A stretch of 64,000 nucleotides of DNA from Bdellovibrionales bacterium CG10_big_fil_rev_8_21_14_0_10_45_34 (GTDB lineage Bacteria; Bdellovibrionota; Bdellovibrionia; Bdellovibrionales; 1-14-0-10-45-34): the NCBI GenBank assembly GCA_002778785.1, contig PEZS01000009.1, positions 38,105 to 102,104 on the forward strand, written 5' to 3'. The notes beneath the pieces are model-generated. The model saw only the letters and a program-made list of their open reading frames with translations. It ran no database searches and had not been told where the DNA came from. The translations under genes and the position numbers were made by a program. Each line of letters opens with the position of its first letter. The stretch's first letter is position 1. This document shows, in pieces, positions 17,921 through 25,635 of this stretch.

Positions 17921-18702
17921 GAGAGTTTCCTCAAAGTGCGAAATCTCTCCTTAAGAACATCTTTAAGTCCGCTCATTTGAAAGTCCTCCGAATCAGCATC
18001 TTGCAGCCCTTGATTCTGAGCTTTGATGAGTTGTTTGTTGAATGCAGCTTCTGGCTTCTCAGAATCCAGTTCTTCTTCAAAAAGGGTGACTGATTTGATG
18101 AGGTTAATCTGACGATCAGTTACCCCAACAAGCATCGACTCTCCGGCTACTGAAACCAGAATCATACTTTTTTTAGGGCCCAAGTGGTGCTGGCTGATGA
18201 CTTTAATGGTGCTTTCTTTAAGCGAGAGCCTGGATTTACCTTTGTATTGTCTGACAAATACTATTGTACCTAAAATCAAACATCCCAGTATTCCAATGGT
18301 TACTAATAGTTTCGGCCATCCACTCTCGACTACCTTAGCGGGAGCGCCGGGCGATTTGAATACGGGAATCTTAGCCTCGTCAGTAGTTGCGAGCACAATT
18401 TTTGACTCCTCTTCTTGCGCACCAATCAATGCTCCCTCGTCAATGACCTTTGCAACTTGGGGAGGTGGCGAAACTTCTATTTCTGTATTTTTGACTGGCG
18501 GCAACTGCGAAGTTTCCATAACTGATTTTATCTCAGTGGCGACCTTTGTAGAAACCTGGGTCTTTGCCGTCGATTTCTCGGGTTGAAACGCGGCAAGAAC
18601 CTCTGAATCCGAGCCGTGAGCATCATTTTCAAGATTGGTATTTGCCTGTAATGAGCTGCAACTCAGTGCGAGCAGAATAGTTATTAGAGACAAAAGTTTC
18701 AT
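17917..18702 (-). CDS. fliO: FliO-like flagellar assembly protein
   Basis: 261-residue protein in the fliO position between fliN and fliP. It has an N-terminal signal-like segment (LLSLITILLALSCSSLQA), a long variable periplasmic part, one membrane helix (about 130-152, LLVTIGILGCLILGTIVFV) and a cytoplasmic tail with ISQHHLGPKKSMILVSVAGESMLVGVTDRQINLI, the part conserved in FliO. FliO helps assemble the FliP ring. It is longer than most FliO proteins because of the N-terminal extension. Confidence 0.85.
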   Translation of the reverse strand: MKLLSLITILLALSCSSLQANTNLENDAHGSDSEVLAAFQPEKSTAKTQVSTKVATEIKSVMETSQLPPVKNTEIEVSPPPQVAKVIDEGALIGAQEEESKIVLATTDEAKIPVFKSPGAPAKVVESGWPKLLVTIGILGCLILGTIVFVRQYKGKSRLSLKESTIKVISQHHLGPKKSMILVSVAGESMLVGVTDRQINLIKSVTLFEEELDSEKPEAAFNKQLIKAQNQGLQDADSEDFQMSGLKDVLKERFRTLRKLS

Positions 18703-18757
18703 GCCGACTCCATTCAGCTTAAGATTCTAAGTTAGTTGATCTAACTGCTTGATCTAA

Positions 18758-19126
18758 TTATTTTAGCTGCTCAACTCTCTCTTTAGGCGAAATGACATCT
18801 GTCAGTCGCACGCCAAATTTTTCGTTGACGACGACGCATTCCCCTTTAGCAACCAGCTTGTCGTTTACCAAAATTTCCATCGGCTCTCCGGCGAGTTTGG
18901 TAAGCTCAATGACGCTTCCCTGGCCTAGATTCAGCAAATCACGAACAACCATTTTCGTGCGGCCCAGTTCAACTGTTACACGAAGCGGGATGTCCATTAT
19001 CATATCTATGTTCGTGTCTTTTGTTTTAGCAGCCGACCTTTCAGCCGCAGCATCAAGTTCTTTTGCTTCGTGCTCTGCCACTTCTTCTAGGCCTTCCACA
19101 ACTTTCGCCGCACCCTCTTCAGCCAT
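18758..19126 (-). CDS. fliN: flagellar motor switch protein FliN
   Basis: 122-residue FliN with the C-terminal SpoA domain: MDIPLRVTVELGRTKMVVRDLLNLGQGSVIELTKLAGEPMEILVNDKLVAKGECVVVNEKFGVRLTDV. It forms the lower C-ring with FliM. ATG 19126 follows GGGAGG. A 55-base AT-rich gap with two copies of TTGATCTAA separates it from fliO, the widest gap in the core of the operon. Confidence 0.97.
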   Translation of the reverse strand: MAEEGAAKVVEGLEEVAEHEAKELDAAAERSAAKTKDTNIDMIMDIPLRVTVELGRTKMVVRDLLNLGQGSVIELTKLAGEPMEILVNDKLVAKGECVVVNEKFGVRLTDVISPKERVEQLK

Positions 19127-19135
19127 AAATCCTCC

Positions 19136-20134
19136 CTAGTCCTCTATCTTGCGAATTAATTGAACTGCAGTATTTCCGTGACTTACCCCGTAGTAACACT
19201 TGAAGCGAGTAACACCCTCTACCAGCACCTGGAGCTCACCACTTACATCTTGGCCAAGCGGTACGACATCCCCTACTTTGAAATTCATGAGATCCTTCAT
19301 AGTGATGTTTGTTTCGCCAAGGTTCACAAGTATATCTAGCTCTGTGTCGAGCAATTGTTCTTTTATTGTCGAAGCCCACATTCTCTTATCCGTTTGGTCA
19401 GACTCGACTTGAAACCCCGTAGAGAGTTTTTGCTTTATGGGTTCGATAGTTGAATATGGAAGAACCAGGGTGATTGTTCCATTAGCGCTCTCTAACTCGA
19501 CGTCAAACGTCGATGCAATCACCACATCTGTAGGTGGCACAATACCCACAAACTGTGGATTGACCTCGGTCCTCACAAAGCTGCAGTCAATTTTGTAAAC
19601 AGAGGCCCAAGCAGATTCTAAATCTTGAATGGCAAGTTCAACAACTTTTCTCACAATAGAGAGTTCAATAGGTGTGAACTCCTTGCCTTCAATTTTAGTA
19701 TATGGGCGATCGTTTCCACCAAAGAAGTTATCTATTAATGCATAGGCCAATTTGCTTTCTATTACAAAAAGTGACGAGCCTCTTAAACCGTTGTATCTCA
19801 ATACGCTCATGCAAGTAGGCATTGGTAACGTATTGATGAACTCTCCAAACTTCAAAAAGTCCGTGCTGGCATGATTCAAACTGGCAATTCTTCTTAGTGC
19901 TGAAGATAGTGAAATTCGAAAAGAGCGCATAAAGCGCTCATAGATAACGTCAAGCTGAGGCAGGCGACCACGGATGATGCGATCTTGGCTGGTAAGATCA
20001 TATACGACGACTCCCTTATCGGGAGTGGTGGTAACGCCCCCGGCGCTATCGTCACTGGCGCCGCCGGAGCTGTCGCCTTCGGACACTGCGGCCAGGAGTG
20101 CATCTACTTCGCTCTGCGAGAGAACCTGATTCAT
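19136..20134 (-). CDS. fliM: flagellar motor switch protein FliM
   Basis: 332-residue C-ring protein. The N-terminal CheY-binding peptide is LSQSEVDALLAAV; a CheC-like middle domain and a C-terminal SpoA domain (NLGETNITMKDLMNFKVGDVVPLGQDVSGELQVLVEGVTRFKCYYG) follow. A Gly/Ser-rich linker (GDSSGGASDDSAGG) after the peptide is longer than usual. AAAGGAA precedes the ATG. Nine bases before fliN and 30 after fliL. Confidence 0.97.
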   Translation of the reverse strand: MNQVLSQSEVDALLAAVSEGDSSGGASDDSAGGVTTTPDKGVVVYDLTSQDRIIRGRLPQLDVIYERFMRSFRISLSSALRRIASLNHASTDFLKFGEFINTLPMPTCMSVLRYNGLRGSSLFVIESKLAYALIDNFFGGNDRPYTKIEGKEFTPIELSIVRKVVELAIQDLESAWASVYKIDCSFVRTEVNPQFVGIVPPTDVVIASTFDVELESANGTITLVLPYSTIEPIKQKLSTGFQVESDQTDKRMWASTIKEQLLDTELDILVNLGETNITMKDLMNFKVGDVVPLGQDVSGELQVLVEGVTRFKCYYGVSHGNTAVQLIRKIED

Positions 20135-20164
20135 TCAGTTCCTTTCCCCTTCGATTCCAAGTAA

Positions 20165-20710
20165 TTAATTGAAAATGAACTCCGTAAAGTAGACCCTTTT
20201 AATTTTTCCACGGCTTAAGAATGAATTGATCGTTTCTGCTATTTCTTCTCGCAGTCGATCTTTGCCTTCTCTTTCACTCAAATCATTGAAGGACTTTGTA
20301 GAGAGCATAATAAGAATCATGTCGCGTATTTGTGGTTTACGTTTTTCAATCTCTTCTTGGACCTCGGCGTTTGATATTTCAAGCTCCATGTTTACTTTAA
20401 GTAACTTTGATCCCCTGCTTCCTGCGAGATTTACAACGAAGGTTTCAAGCGGAACCAAAGAGCCGATGAAATCCATATCAGATTCCTTTTCTTCGGCCTG
20501 AGCTTGCTTTTCACCCTCAATCACCTGATCAATGGTCGCTTTTTGGTCTTCTTTCTTTTTGTTTAAAAATAACATGACACCAACTCCGCCTATGGCCAGC
20601 ATATTGAAAATCAACAACGCAATGAATAGAGTCGGTTTTTGTGCTGGCGCCGCTGGAGCGTCGGCAACTGCTCCCTTTTCTTCTGCTGCATTACTCTTTT
20701 CTTCTGCCAC
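20165..20710 (-). CDS. fliL: flagellar basal-body protein FliL
   Basis: 181-residue single-pass membrane protein that surrounds the stator units. N-terminal Ala/Pro/Lys-rich tail, a membrane helix (TLFIALLIFNMLAIGGVGVMLFL), then the periplasmic FliL domain (VPLETFVVNLAGSRGSKLLKVNMELEI ... FNDLSEREGKDRLREEIAETINSFL) ending FTEFIFN. I start it at GTG 20710, five bases after AAGGAG; the frame remains open to 20827 but the extra residues are basic and unrelated to FliL. First gene of the flagellar operon, behind a sigma-54-type promoter. Confidence 0.94.
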   Translation of the reverse strand: MAEEKSNAAEEKGAVADAPAAPAQKPTLFIALLIFNMLAIGGVGVMLFLNKKKEDQKATIDQVIEGEKQAQAEEKESDMDFIGSLVPLETFVVNLAGSRGSKLLKVNMELEISNAEVQEEIEKRKPQIRDMILIMLSTKSFNDLSEREGKDRLREEIAETINSFLSRGKIKRVYFTEFIFN

Positions 20711-20753
20711 GAGCACTCCTTTTGGTCTGTGGTATGACCTCAACCACTTAATA

Positions 20754-20769
20754 AGCAAGCGCAGTGCCA
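20754..20769 (-). promoter_or_regulatory. sigma-54 (RpoN) promoter of the fliL operon
   Basis: On the minus strand TGGCAC (20769-20764), five bases, TTGCT (20758-20754): an essentially perfect match to the -24/-12 consensus TGGCAC-N5-TTGCW. Transcription would start near 20743, about 33 bases before the fliL GTG. Sigma-54 control of middle flagellar operons is established in several proteobacteria. The activator is not in this window. Confidence 0.75.
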
Positions 20770-20857
20770 CACGGACTTCAGTCTGAATGCGAACGAAGTT
20801 TTGACGACTGTGAGTGGTGAAATGCAATTCAATAGATCTAGAGCGAATTGCTTTGTT

Positions 20858-20884
20858 AAAAAAAAACGGCCCTCGTAAGGGCCG
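20858..20884 (-). terminator. Rho-independent terminator after the SPOR gene
   Basis: Perfect 7-base stem CGGCCCT/AGGGCCG (20867-20873 with 20878-20884) around a 4-base loop; on the minus strand the stem is followed by a run of nine U (the A-run at 20858-20866). It ends transcripts from the SPOR-domain gene and isolates the fliL operon promoter. Confidence 0.9.
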
Positions 20885-20952
20885 ACATATTTTTGGGCTT
20901 TTGCTGGCAACTGTTCGTCAAGGTATTGACGACAAACAAGTTTGTTTTGCGG

Positions 20953-21675
20953 CTACTTCACAATTTCTTTAATGAAGCCAGATTTCACAGCACCATTGTT
21001 AGTGAGGCTCACCAACTTGTCAGATGCAGCTTTTTTATCGGCAAATAGACCTATGTTGACCCTATACCAGTCTTCTCCATTAACTTTTGCAGCAATATAA
21101 AAAGCGTTATGACCTTTTGACTTCCAGTCTTCTGCAACTTTCTTAGCTGTGTCTTCTGCTTTGTGTGACGAAATCTGAATTGTCCATTTTCCGACTGCGG
21201 CGGCTGCAACATCTTGTGGCAAAGCATTTGGAAGCCGATTGGGCTCGGTCGGCTTAATTTCCTCAGGCGTCTTACCTTTAGCTATTCTGTCTGCGACGTT
21301 CTGAATTTTATCTAGCTTTGGCTTTGCTTCCTCTACCATCTTAGAGGTGTCGGCCTCTAAAAAGTCATGCTCGCCACTTCGAGCCAAGGGCTCCGATGGC
21401 TGTTCAAATTCCTTGGCCAGTCTCTCGATGTCTTCATGAGTCAGTATCTCATCAGGACTGACTTTCTGAATATCCTGGGACGGCACTGAAGCTAGATCTC
21501 TCTCAGTACCCACGCCATGCCCATCTGTACCGTGCTCCATTGCAGCCATTCTGTGTTGACTATCACTAAACTGTTTTCCAACAAAAGTGCCGATTGAAAA
21601 CGACAACAATGAAATAAAGAAAACTAGCACCAATTTGATTAACGTGTCGGTTTTAGAACCCCCCGATTGCCCCAT
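20953..21675 (-). CDS. SPOR-domain membrane protein
   Basis: 240-residue protein: short cytoplasmic start, a single membrane helix (about residues 13-32, IKLVLVFFISLLSFSIGTFV), an acidic/Pro-rich periplasmic linker and a C-terminal SPOR domain (about 165-240, GKWTIQISSHKAEDTAKKVAEDWKSKGHNAFYIAAKVNGEDWYRVNIG). SPOR domains bind denuded peptidoglycan glycans at division sites; a cell-division or envelope role is therefore likely but the partner is unknown. It has its own terminator before the fliL operon. Confidence 0.88.
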   Translation of the reverse strand: MGQSGGSKTDTLIKLVLVFFISLLSFSIGTFVGKQFSDSQHRMAAMEHGTDGHGVGTERDLASVPSQDIQKVSPDEILTHEDIERLAKEFEQPSEPLARSGEHDFLEADTSKMVEEAKPKLDKIQNVADRIAKGKTPEEIKPTEPNRLPNALPQDVAAAAVGKWTIQISSHKAEDTAKKVAEDWKSKGHNAFYIAAKVNGEDWYRVNIGLFADKKAASDKLVSLTNNGAVKSGFIKEIVK

Positions 21676-21755
21676 CCTTTAAACTCCTTCCAAGAACCAC
21701 AATTAAATGTTACTCAGAAGCGACGTATCGGTCAAAAACAAACCCGGAGTGTCCT

Positions 21756-22550
21756 GTGTCTGATCCTCTTAGAAAGCGTCTTGCCGTTGCTATCGAGGCA
21801 TGTCAACTTGCTGACGCAGTTCTCCTTAAACATTTCAATAGGTTGAAGGAAGTTAAGCATAAACCTGATGCTGGCTTAGTGACTGAAGCCGACGTTGAAA
21901 GTGAACAAACAGTCCAGTCTTTTCTCAAAAAGCATTACCCCCACGATGCATTTGTAGGCGAAGAATCCGGACTTCAGTCTGGCGCAGATGCAACAAGTGG
22001 CCGCTGGATTTGCGACCCTCTTGATGGGACCACCAATTACGTAAACGGCTTTGACTACTTTGGAGTGTCACTCGCTTATGTTGAGGGCAAAGAAACTCTA
22101 CTAGGCGTGACGACTATTCCGAGGATGGGTCGAACATTTCATGCTACCAAAGGTGGGGGCTCCTTTCTGAACGGCGAGAGAATCTCGGTACGAATGACGA
22201 AAAGTCGCCTCTCTGAATGCTTTCTTGCAACCGGGTTTTCTTACTCCGTCGGACCTATACTTTCAAAACAGATGAAACTCTTTGAAACAATGGTGAGATC
22301 CACAACTGCGGTAAGACGTCCAGGGGCTGCATGTTTAGATTTGGCATTTGTTTCGGCAGGTGTATTTGACGGTTTTTGGGAATACGATCTGCAACCTTGG
22401 GATTTGGTGGCCGGAGAACTTCTCGTAAGAGAGGCTGGTGGTCTCACTTGTAACGAGCGCGGCCAACCCTACAGCATCGATAGCACAGGCGTGATCGCAG
22501 GAAGCCCCAAAATCTTTGAAGAACTCAAAGGCCGAATCCTAGAGAACTAA
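21756..22550 (+). CDS. suhB: inositol monophosphatase family protein (SuhB-like)
   Basis: 264-residue metal-dependent phosphatase. The metal site is built by GEESG (about 68-72) and WICDPLDGTTNYVNGF (DPLDGTT), with the C-terminal metal-binding WDLVAGELLVREAGG. Family members hydrolyse inositol-1-phosphate and, as SuhB, can also act in rRNA transcription. GTG start with GGAG six bases upstream. It is convergent with the exonuclease gene. Confidence 0.92.
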   Translation: MSDPLRKRLAVAIEACQLADAVLLKHFNRLKEVKHKPDAGLVTEADVESEQTVQSFLKKHYPHDAFVGEESGLQSGADATSGRWICDPLDGTTNYVNGFDYFGVSLAYVEGKETLLGVTTIPRMGRTFHATKGGGSFLNGERISVRMTKSRLSECFLATGFSYSVGPILSKQMKLFETMVRSTTAVRRPGAACLDLAFVSAGVFDGFWEYDLQPWDLVAGELLVREAGGLTCNERGQPYSIDSTGVIAGSPKIFEELKGRILEN

Positions 22551-22589
22551 CATCCGGCCGCAAAAAAATGATTTCGCCGAAATGCTCCC

Positions 22590-22658
22590 TAGGAGCTATT
22601 GCCATTTTTCTTAAATTACTGCAGAAAAACGCAACAAAACGATTTGCAACAGCCCCTA
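22590..22658. repeat. nested palindromic element, copy 1
   Basis: Outer arms TAGGAGCTATTGC (22590-22602) and GCAACAGCCCCTA (22646-22658) are inverted repeats with two mismatches; an inner pair TTTTTCT/AGAAAAA (22605-22611 with 22623-22629) nests within. The outer arms closely match the perfect palindrome at 31272-31317, so this looks like a dispersed repeat family. It lies between the convergent suhB and exonuclease genes and covers the stop codon of the latter. Confidence 0.45.
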
Positions 22659-23489
22659 AACGCCGCGAATTCGCGACAAATAATATCGCTTAGGACGTGC
22701 CGTAGGGTCAGGCTGTGGGTCGACACATGCGATAAAATCTCCATCGGGATTTCTGACAACACCCTGACAAATCTTAATTTTTTCTTCGGGGTAAGTTTTG
22801 CCGCCGTAAAGAAATCGAAAGGTCGACTTCTGGTTGATCGAATCTATGAGAGACGAAAACCAATGTTCTGATTTTCTATAGTATTCCAAACTGTACCTGC
22901 GCCAGCTGAGGTCTTTACCCATGAGCTCCATCACTTTTTCAAGCGTGCAGTCGTGAGAGAGCCTACTAAAACATTCAAGCAGAAGACCCAAGCACGCTTT
23001 AGAGTCATCGAGAGCTCGGTGCGCGTCTCCCTTATGAAGATTTAGAAACTCAACCAAAGTTTGCAAACGATGATTCGGAGCTCCGCTAATCAAAGTACGA
23101 GAAAGTAACGACGAACACAAAACGCGATTCTGCGGAAGTCTGTATCCGAGTCTTTCAATATCATACGCAAGAAAACCCAAATCAAAGGGTGCATGGTGGG
23201 CCACCAAAACGGCCTCGCCTATAAAACTCAAAAAACTTGGTAAAACAGTTTCCATAGTCGGTGCATCCGAAACCATTTCATTTGTGATACGGTGAATAGA
23301 TATAATAAAATCGCCCATGGGCTCGCGGGGTTTTATTAGCGACTGAAACTCGCCAATGATCTCTCCGTTCTTCCACTTGACGGCAGCAAGCTCCACTATG
23401 TCGTTTCCCACCGGGAAGGCGCCACTCGTCTCGGTATCAAAGCTCACTATCTCAAGGTTTTTTAAACCGGCGCTTAAAATCTGTTCCAT
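22656..23489 (-). CDS. DnaQ-like 3'-5' exonuclease with a WYL-like C-terminal region
   Basis: DEDDh-family exonuclease: motif I SFDTETSG (D, E), motif II NHAPFD-type VAHHAPFDLGFL (D), motif III GDAHRALDDSKA (H, D). This is the proofreading/epsilon fold. After the nuclease domain, about 90 residues end with FRFLYGGKTYPEEKIKI ... PKRYYLSRIRGV, resembling a WYL domain; that part is my inference. I start it at ATG 23489 (277 residues), just before the conserved EIVSFDTETSG; an upstream TTG at 23567 is possible and neither site has a good ribosome-binding site. Confidence 0.82.
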   Translation of the reverse strand: MEQILSAGLKNLEIVSFDTETSGAFPVGNDIVELAAVKWKNGEIIGEFQSLIKPREPMGDFIISIHRITNEMVSDAPTMETVLPSFLSFIGEAVLVAHHAPFDLGFLAYDIERLGYRLPQNRVLCSSLLSRTLISGAPNHRLQTLVEFLNLHKGDAHRALDDSKACLGLLLECFSRLSHDCTLEKVMELMGKDLSWRRYSLEYYRKSEHWFSSLIDSINQKSTFRFLYGGKTYPEEKIKICQGVVRNPDGDFIACVDPQPDPTARPKRYYLSRIRGV

Positions 23490-23638
23490 GCAAACTGCTT
23501 TCTTATCACTAAAAATGGTAGACAGACCAAATTGAATAGTTTTGAAGAACGAGTGACCATAGTCCAAATCTGGAGCGGCGTCAAAAGGTGAGAGAATCCC
23601 TAACCCAGCAGAGAATTGGGGGACACTTTGATAAAAGC

Positions 23639-24514
23639 CTAGTTCTTCTTTTTATTGCTGAGGGTCTTCACAAAATTGTCGTAAACTGAAGTGTCTGTTT
23701 CTTTTTTCTCGAAGAGAGTTTCTAGCTCACGAGGTTTTCTTTGTCCTTCAATAGTGGGCTTTTGCTTGATTTGAAATTTAATAAATCCCCTCGGACGACT
23801 ACCTTTAGAGATGCTTGTCGCTCGCGCCACAACCGTCTCGCCGAGCACACTGGCCGATTTGTGTTCGAGCCCAGCTTCGATATTTGACTTAATGAGGTCT
23901 CTTCTTTGATCGGCCACTTTTTTGGCAGTCAACGGATTTTGATCTATCACGGATTGGGTAAAAATAAAGGATTCAATATTTATGTTTGCATCCTCTACGC
24001 CCGTGGTAAGAAGTTTAATTTTTTCCATCATCTGAACAAACTGCTTGGATGGGTCTGCTGTGCCCGGTTCAAAGAGATATTTGTCGTCTATCTGAAACTG
24101 AATCCTGTCAGATTCCACTTGAACGTCGCCCGCCAGTTCTCCTAGTTGATTGGCAATCTCGGCCAATACAATCTTACGTGAACCCATTGCGAACAGATTG
24201 GGAGTGAAGTCTGCCGGCTCCATAAACGACTGAACCACTTGAAGAGGCTCATTTACTAGATCTAGAAACAACTTTTCTAAGGTGAGCTCTGCTCCGTAGC
24301 TAGTAAAGGTATTCTGAATCATGCTTGGCCCTGAGAAATAAGAAGCAACGTTCTTTTTCACTTCTGGAGTTTGATTAAGAAGCCACATTACTAGAAAGAA
24401 TGCCATCATTGCCGTCATAAAGTCAGCGAATGCCACCTTCCAAGCGCCACCATGATGACCGCCTCCGGAAACCGTAATTTTTTTAATGACTATCATTGGC
24501 TTCTTATCAGCCAC
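23639..24514 (-). CDS. motB: flagellar motor stator protein MotB
   Basis: 291-residue stator subunit. The N-terminus KKITVSGGGHHGGAWKVAFADFMTAMMAFFLVMWLLN is the MotB plug/membrane helix, with the proton-carrying Asp in AFADFMTAMM. The C-terminal part (about 140-250) occupies the place of the OmpA-like peptidoglycan-binding domain, but I cannot find the usual GHTD or conserved Arg-Ala helix, so it is divergent. It follows motA by 20 bases. Confidence 0.9.
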   Translation of the reverse strand: MADKKPMIVIKKITVSGGGHHGGAWKVAFADFMTAMMAFFLVMWLLNQTPEVKKNVASYFSGPSMIQNTFTSYGAELTLEKLFLDLVNEPLQVVQSFMEPADFTPNLFAMGSRKIVLAEIANQLGELAGDVQVESDRIQFQIDDKYLFEPGTADPSKQFVQMMEKIKLLTTGVEDANINIESFIFTQSVIDQNPLTAKKVADQRRDLIKSNIEAGLEHKSASVLGETVVARATSISKGSRPRGFIKFQIKQKPTIEGQRKPRELETLFEKKETDTSVYDNFVKTLSNKKKN

Positions 24515-24534
24515 TGATTTTCCTTTCGCTTAAA

Positions 24535-25395
24535 TTATGCAGCCTTCTTTTCTTTTAGGGCCTTGTCCATTTCATCAAAACTAGGGCGCTGATCAGGAAA
24601 AATTGATCTTCGCGCATATTCCACACATACCAGCGGAGGGTTACCGCGCTGAAGAGCCACAAGCGCCACTTTGATGCATCTCAAATAACGGCCATCTGCT
24701 TCAATGTTACGGCCTATTTTTCCGGCAAGTGGCGAAAAGAATCCGTAGGCAGCCATAACCCCCATAAACGTACCAACAAGTGCGGCCGCAACGGAATGAC
24801 CAATGACTTCTGTGCCCTGATCCAGTTTACCCATCGTGATCACAACGCCCAAAACCGCAGCTACGATTCCTAAGCCCGGCATCGCGTCTGCAGTGTTTGC
24901 CACAATGTGCTGAGCATCGTGTTCTTCTTCGTGGCCTGTTTTGATATCCAAATCCAACAAGTCATCGACATCGTACTGGGTGAGATCTGCACTTAACGTA
25001 ATCTTCATCGTGTCACACAACAAATGAACAGCATGATGATTTTTCAAAAAACTCGGATACGCTTTAAAAATCTCTGAACCCTGGGGCTCCTCAATGTGTT
25101 TCTCTACCCCTTGAGGGCCATCTTTTCGAAAAGTTTGAAACAACCTATAGAGAAGCTGCAAGAGATCGAGGTACTCTTTTGAAGAAGGGCCTGAGCTCCC
25201 AACCATAGCGCGAATAGAATACTTAACACTTGCCTTAAGTGATGACATAGGAGCTTGAATAATCGCCGCACCGAGCGCAGCACCGAAAATGATCATCACC
25301 TCAGTAGGTTGCATGATCACACGCATGTTTCCGCCGTGGAGAATGAATCCACCGAAAACCATTACCAAAACCACAATCAACCCGACGGCACCCAT
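24535..25395 (-). CDS. motA: flagellar motor stator protein MotA
   Basis: Four-helix stator subunit that couples ion flow to torque. Typical segments: FGGFILHGGNMRVIMQPTEVMIIFGAALGA, the cytoplasmic loop, GLGIVAAVLGVVITMGKLDQ, and VAAALVGTFMGVMAAYGFFSPLAGKI. I start at ATG 25395 (286 residues) because AGGAG lies five bases upstream; a GTG at 25422 adds nine residues and is also compatible with the family. A sequence resembling a sigma-28 promoter lies at 25453-25479. Confidence 0.96.
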   Translation of the reverse strand: MGAVGLIVVLVMVFGGFILHGGNMRVIMQPTEVMIIFGAALGAAIIQAPMSSLKASVKYSIRAMVGSSGPSSKEYLDLLQLLYRLFQTFRKDGPQGVEKHIEEPQGSEIFKAYPSFLKNHHAVHLLCDTMKITLSADLTQYDVDDLLDLDIKTGHEEEHDAQHIVANTADAMPGLGIVAAVLGVVITMGKLDQGTEVIGHSVAAALVGTFMGVMAAYGFFSPLAGKIGRNIEADGRYLRCIKVALVALQRGNPPLVCVEYARRSIFPDQRPSFDEMDKALKEKKAA

Positions 25396-25452
25396 AGCCA
25401 CTCCTACTTTTGTTACATTCACTCTTTCGGAATTTTTGCGCCTTACATAGAG

Positions 25453-25479
25453 TTCGCGGCACTCATTCGACTCAGGTTA
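25453..25479 (-). promoter_or_regulatory. possible sigma-28 promoter of motAB
   Basis: Minus strand TAACCTGA (25479-25472), 11-base spacer, GCCGCGAA (25460-25453). Against TAAAGTTT-N11-GCCGATAA the spacing is exact, the -10 has two mismatches, and the -35 keeps only TAA and one T. motAB is a classical FliA-dependent operon elsewhere, which is the main support. Confidence 0.35.
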
Positions 25480-25635
25480 CAAACGATGGTCTGTGAATCC
25501 ACTTGACCAACTCGACCAATAGACAGGCCCAGACCAGTGCCTGCGACAATTTTTAGGTGCGACGCATCCGAAAAAGGTACTAGGCACTCGTGCGAGTCTT
25601 GACCGATCGAAAAGTGACCTCACATTAAGACTAGT

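Noticed and set aside
20885-20945. Inverted repeats GTCAA/TTGAC and ACAAAC/GTTTGT after the terminator
   Set aside because: They lie in the 3' untranslated region of the SPOR gene upstream of a better terminator; no clear function.
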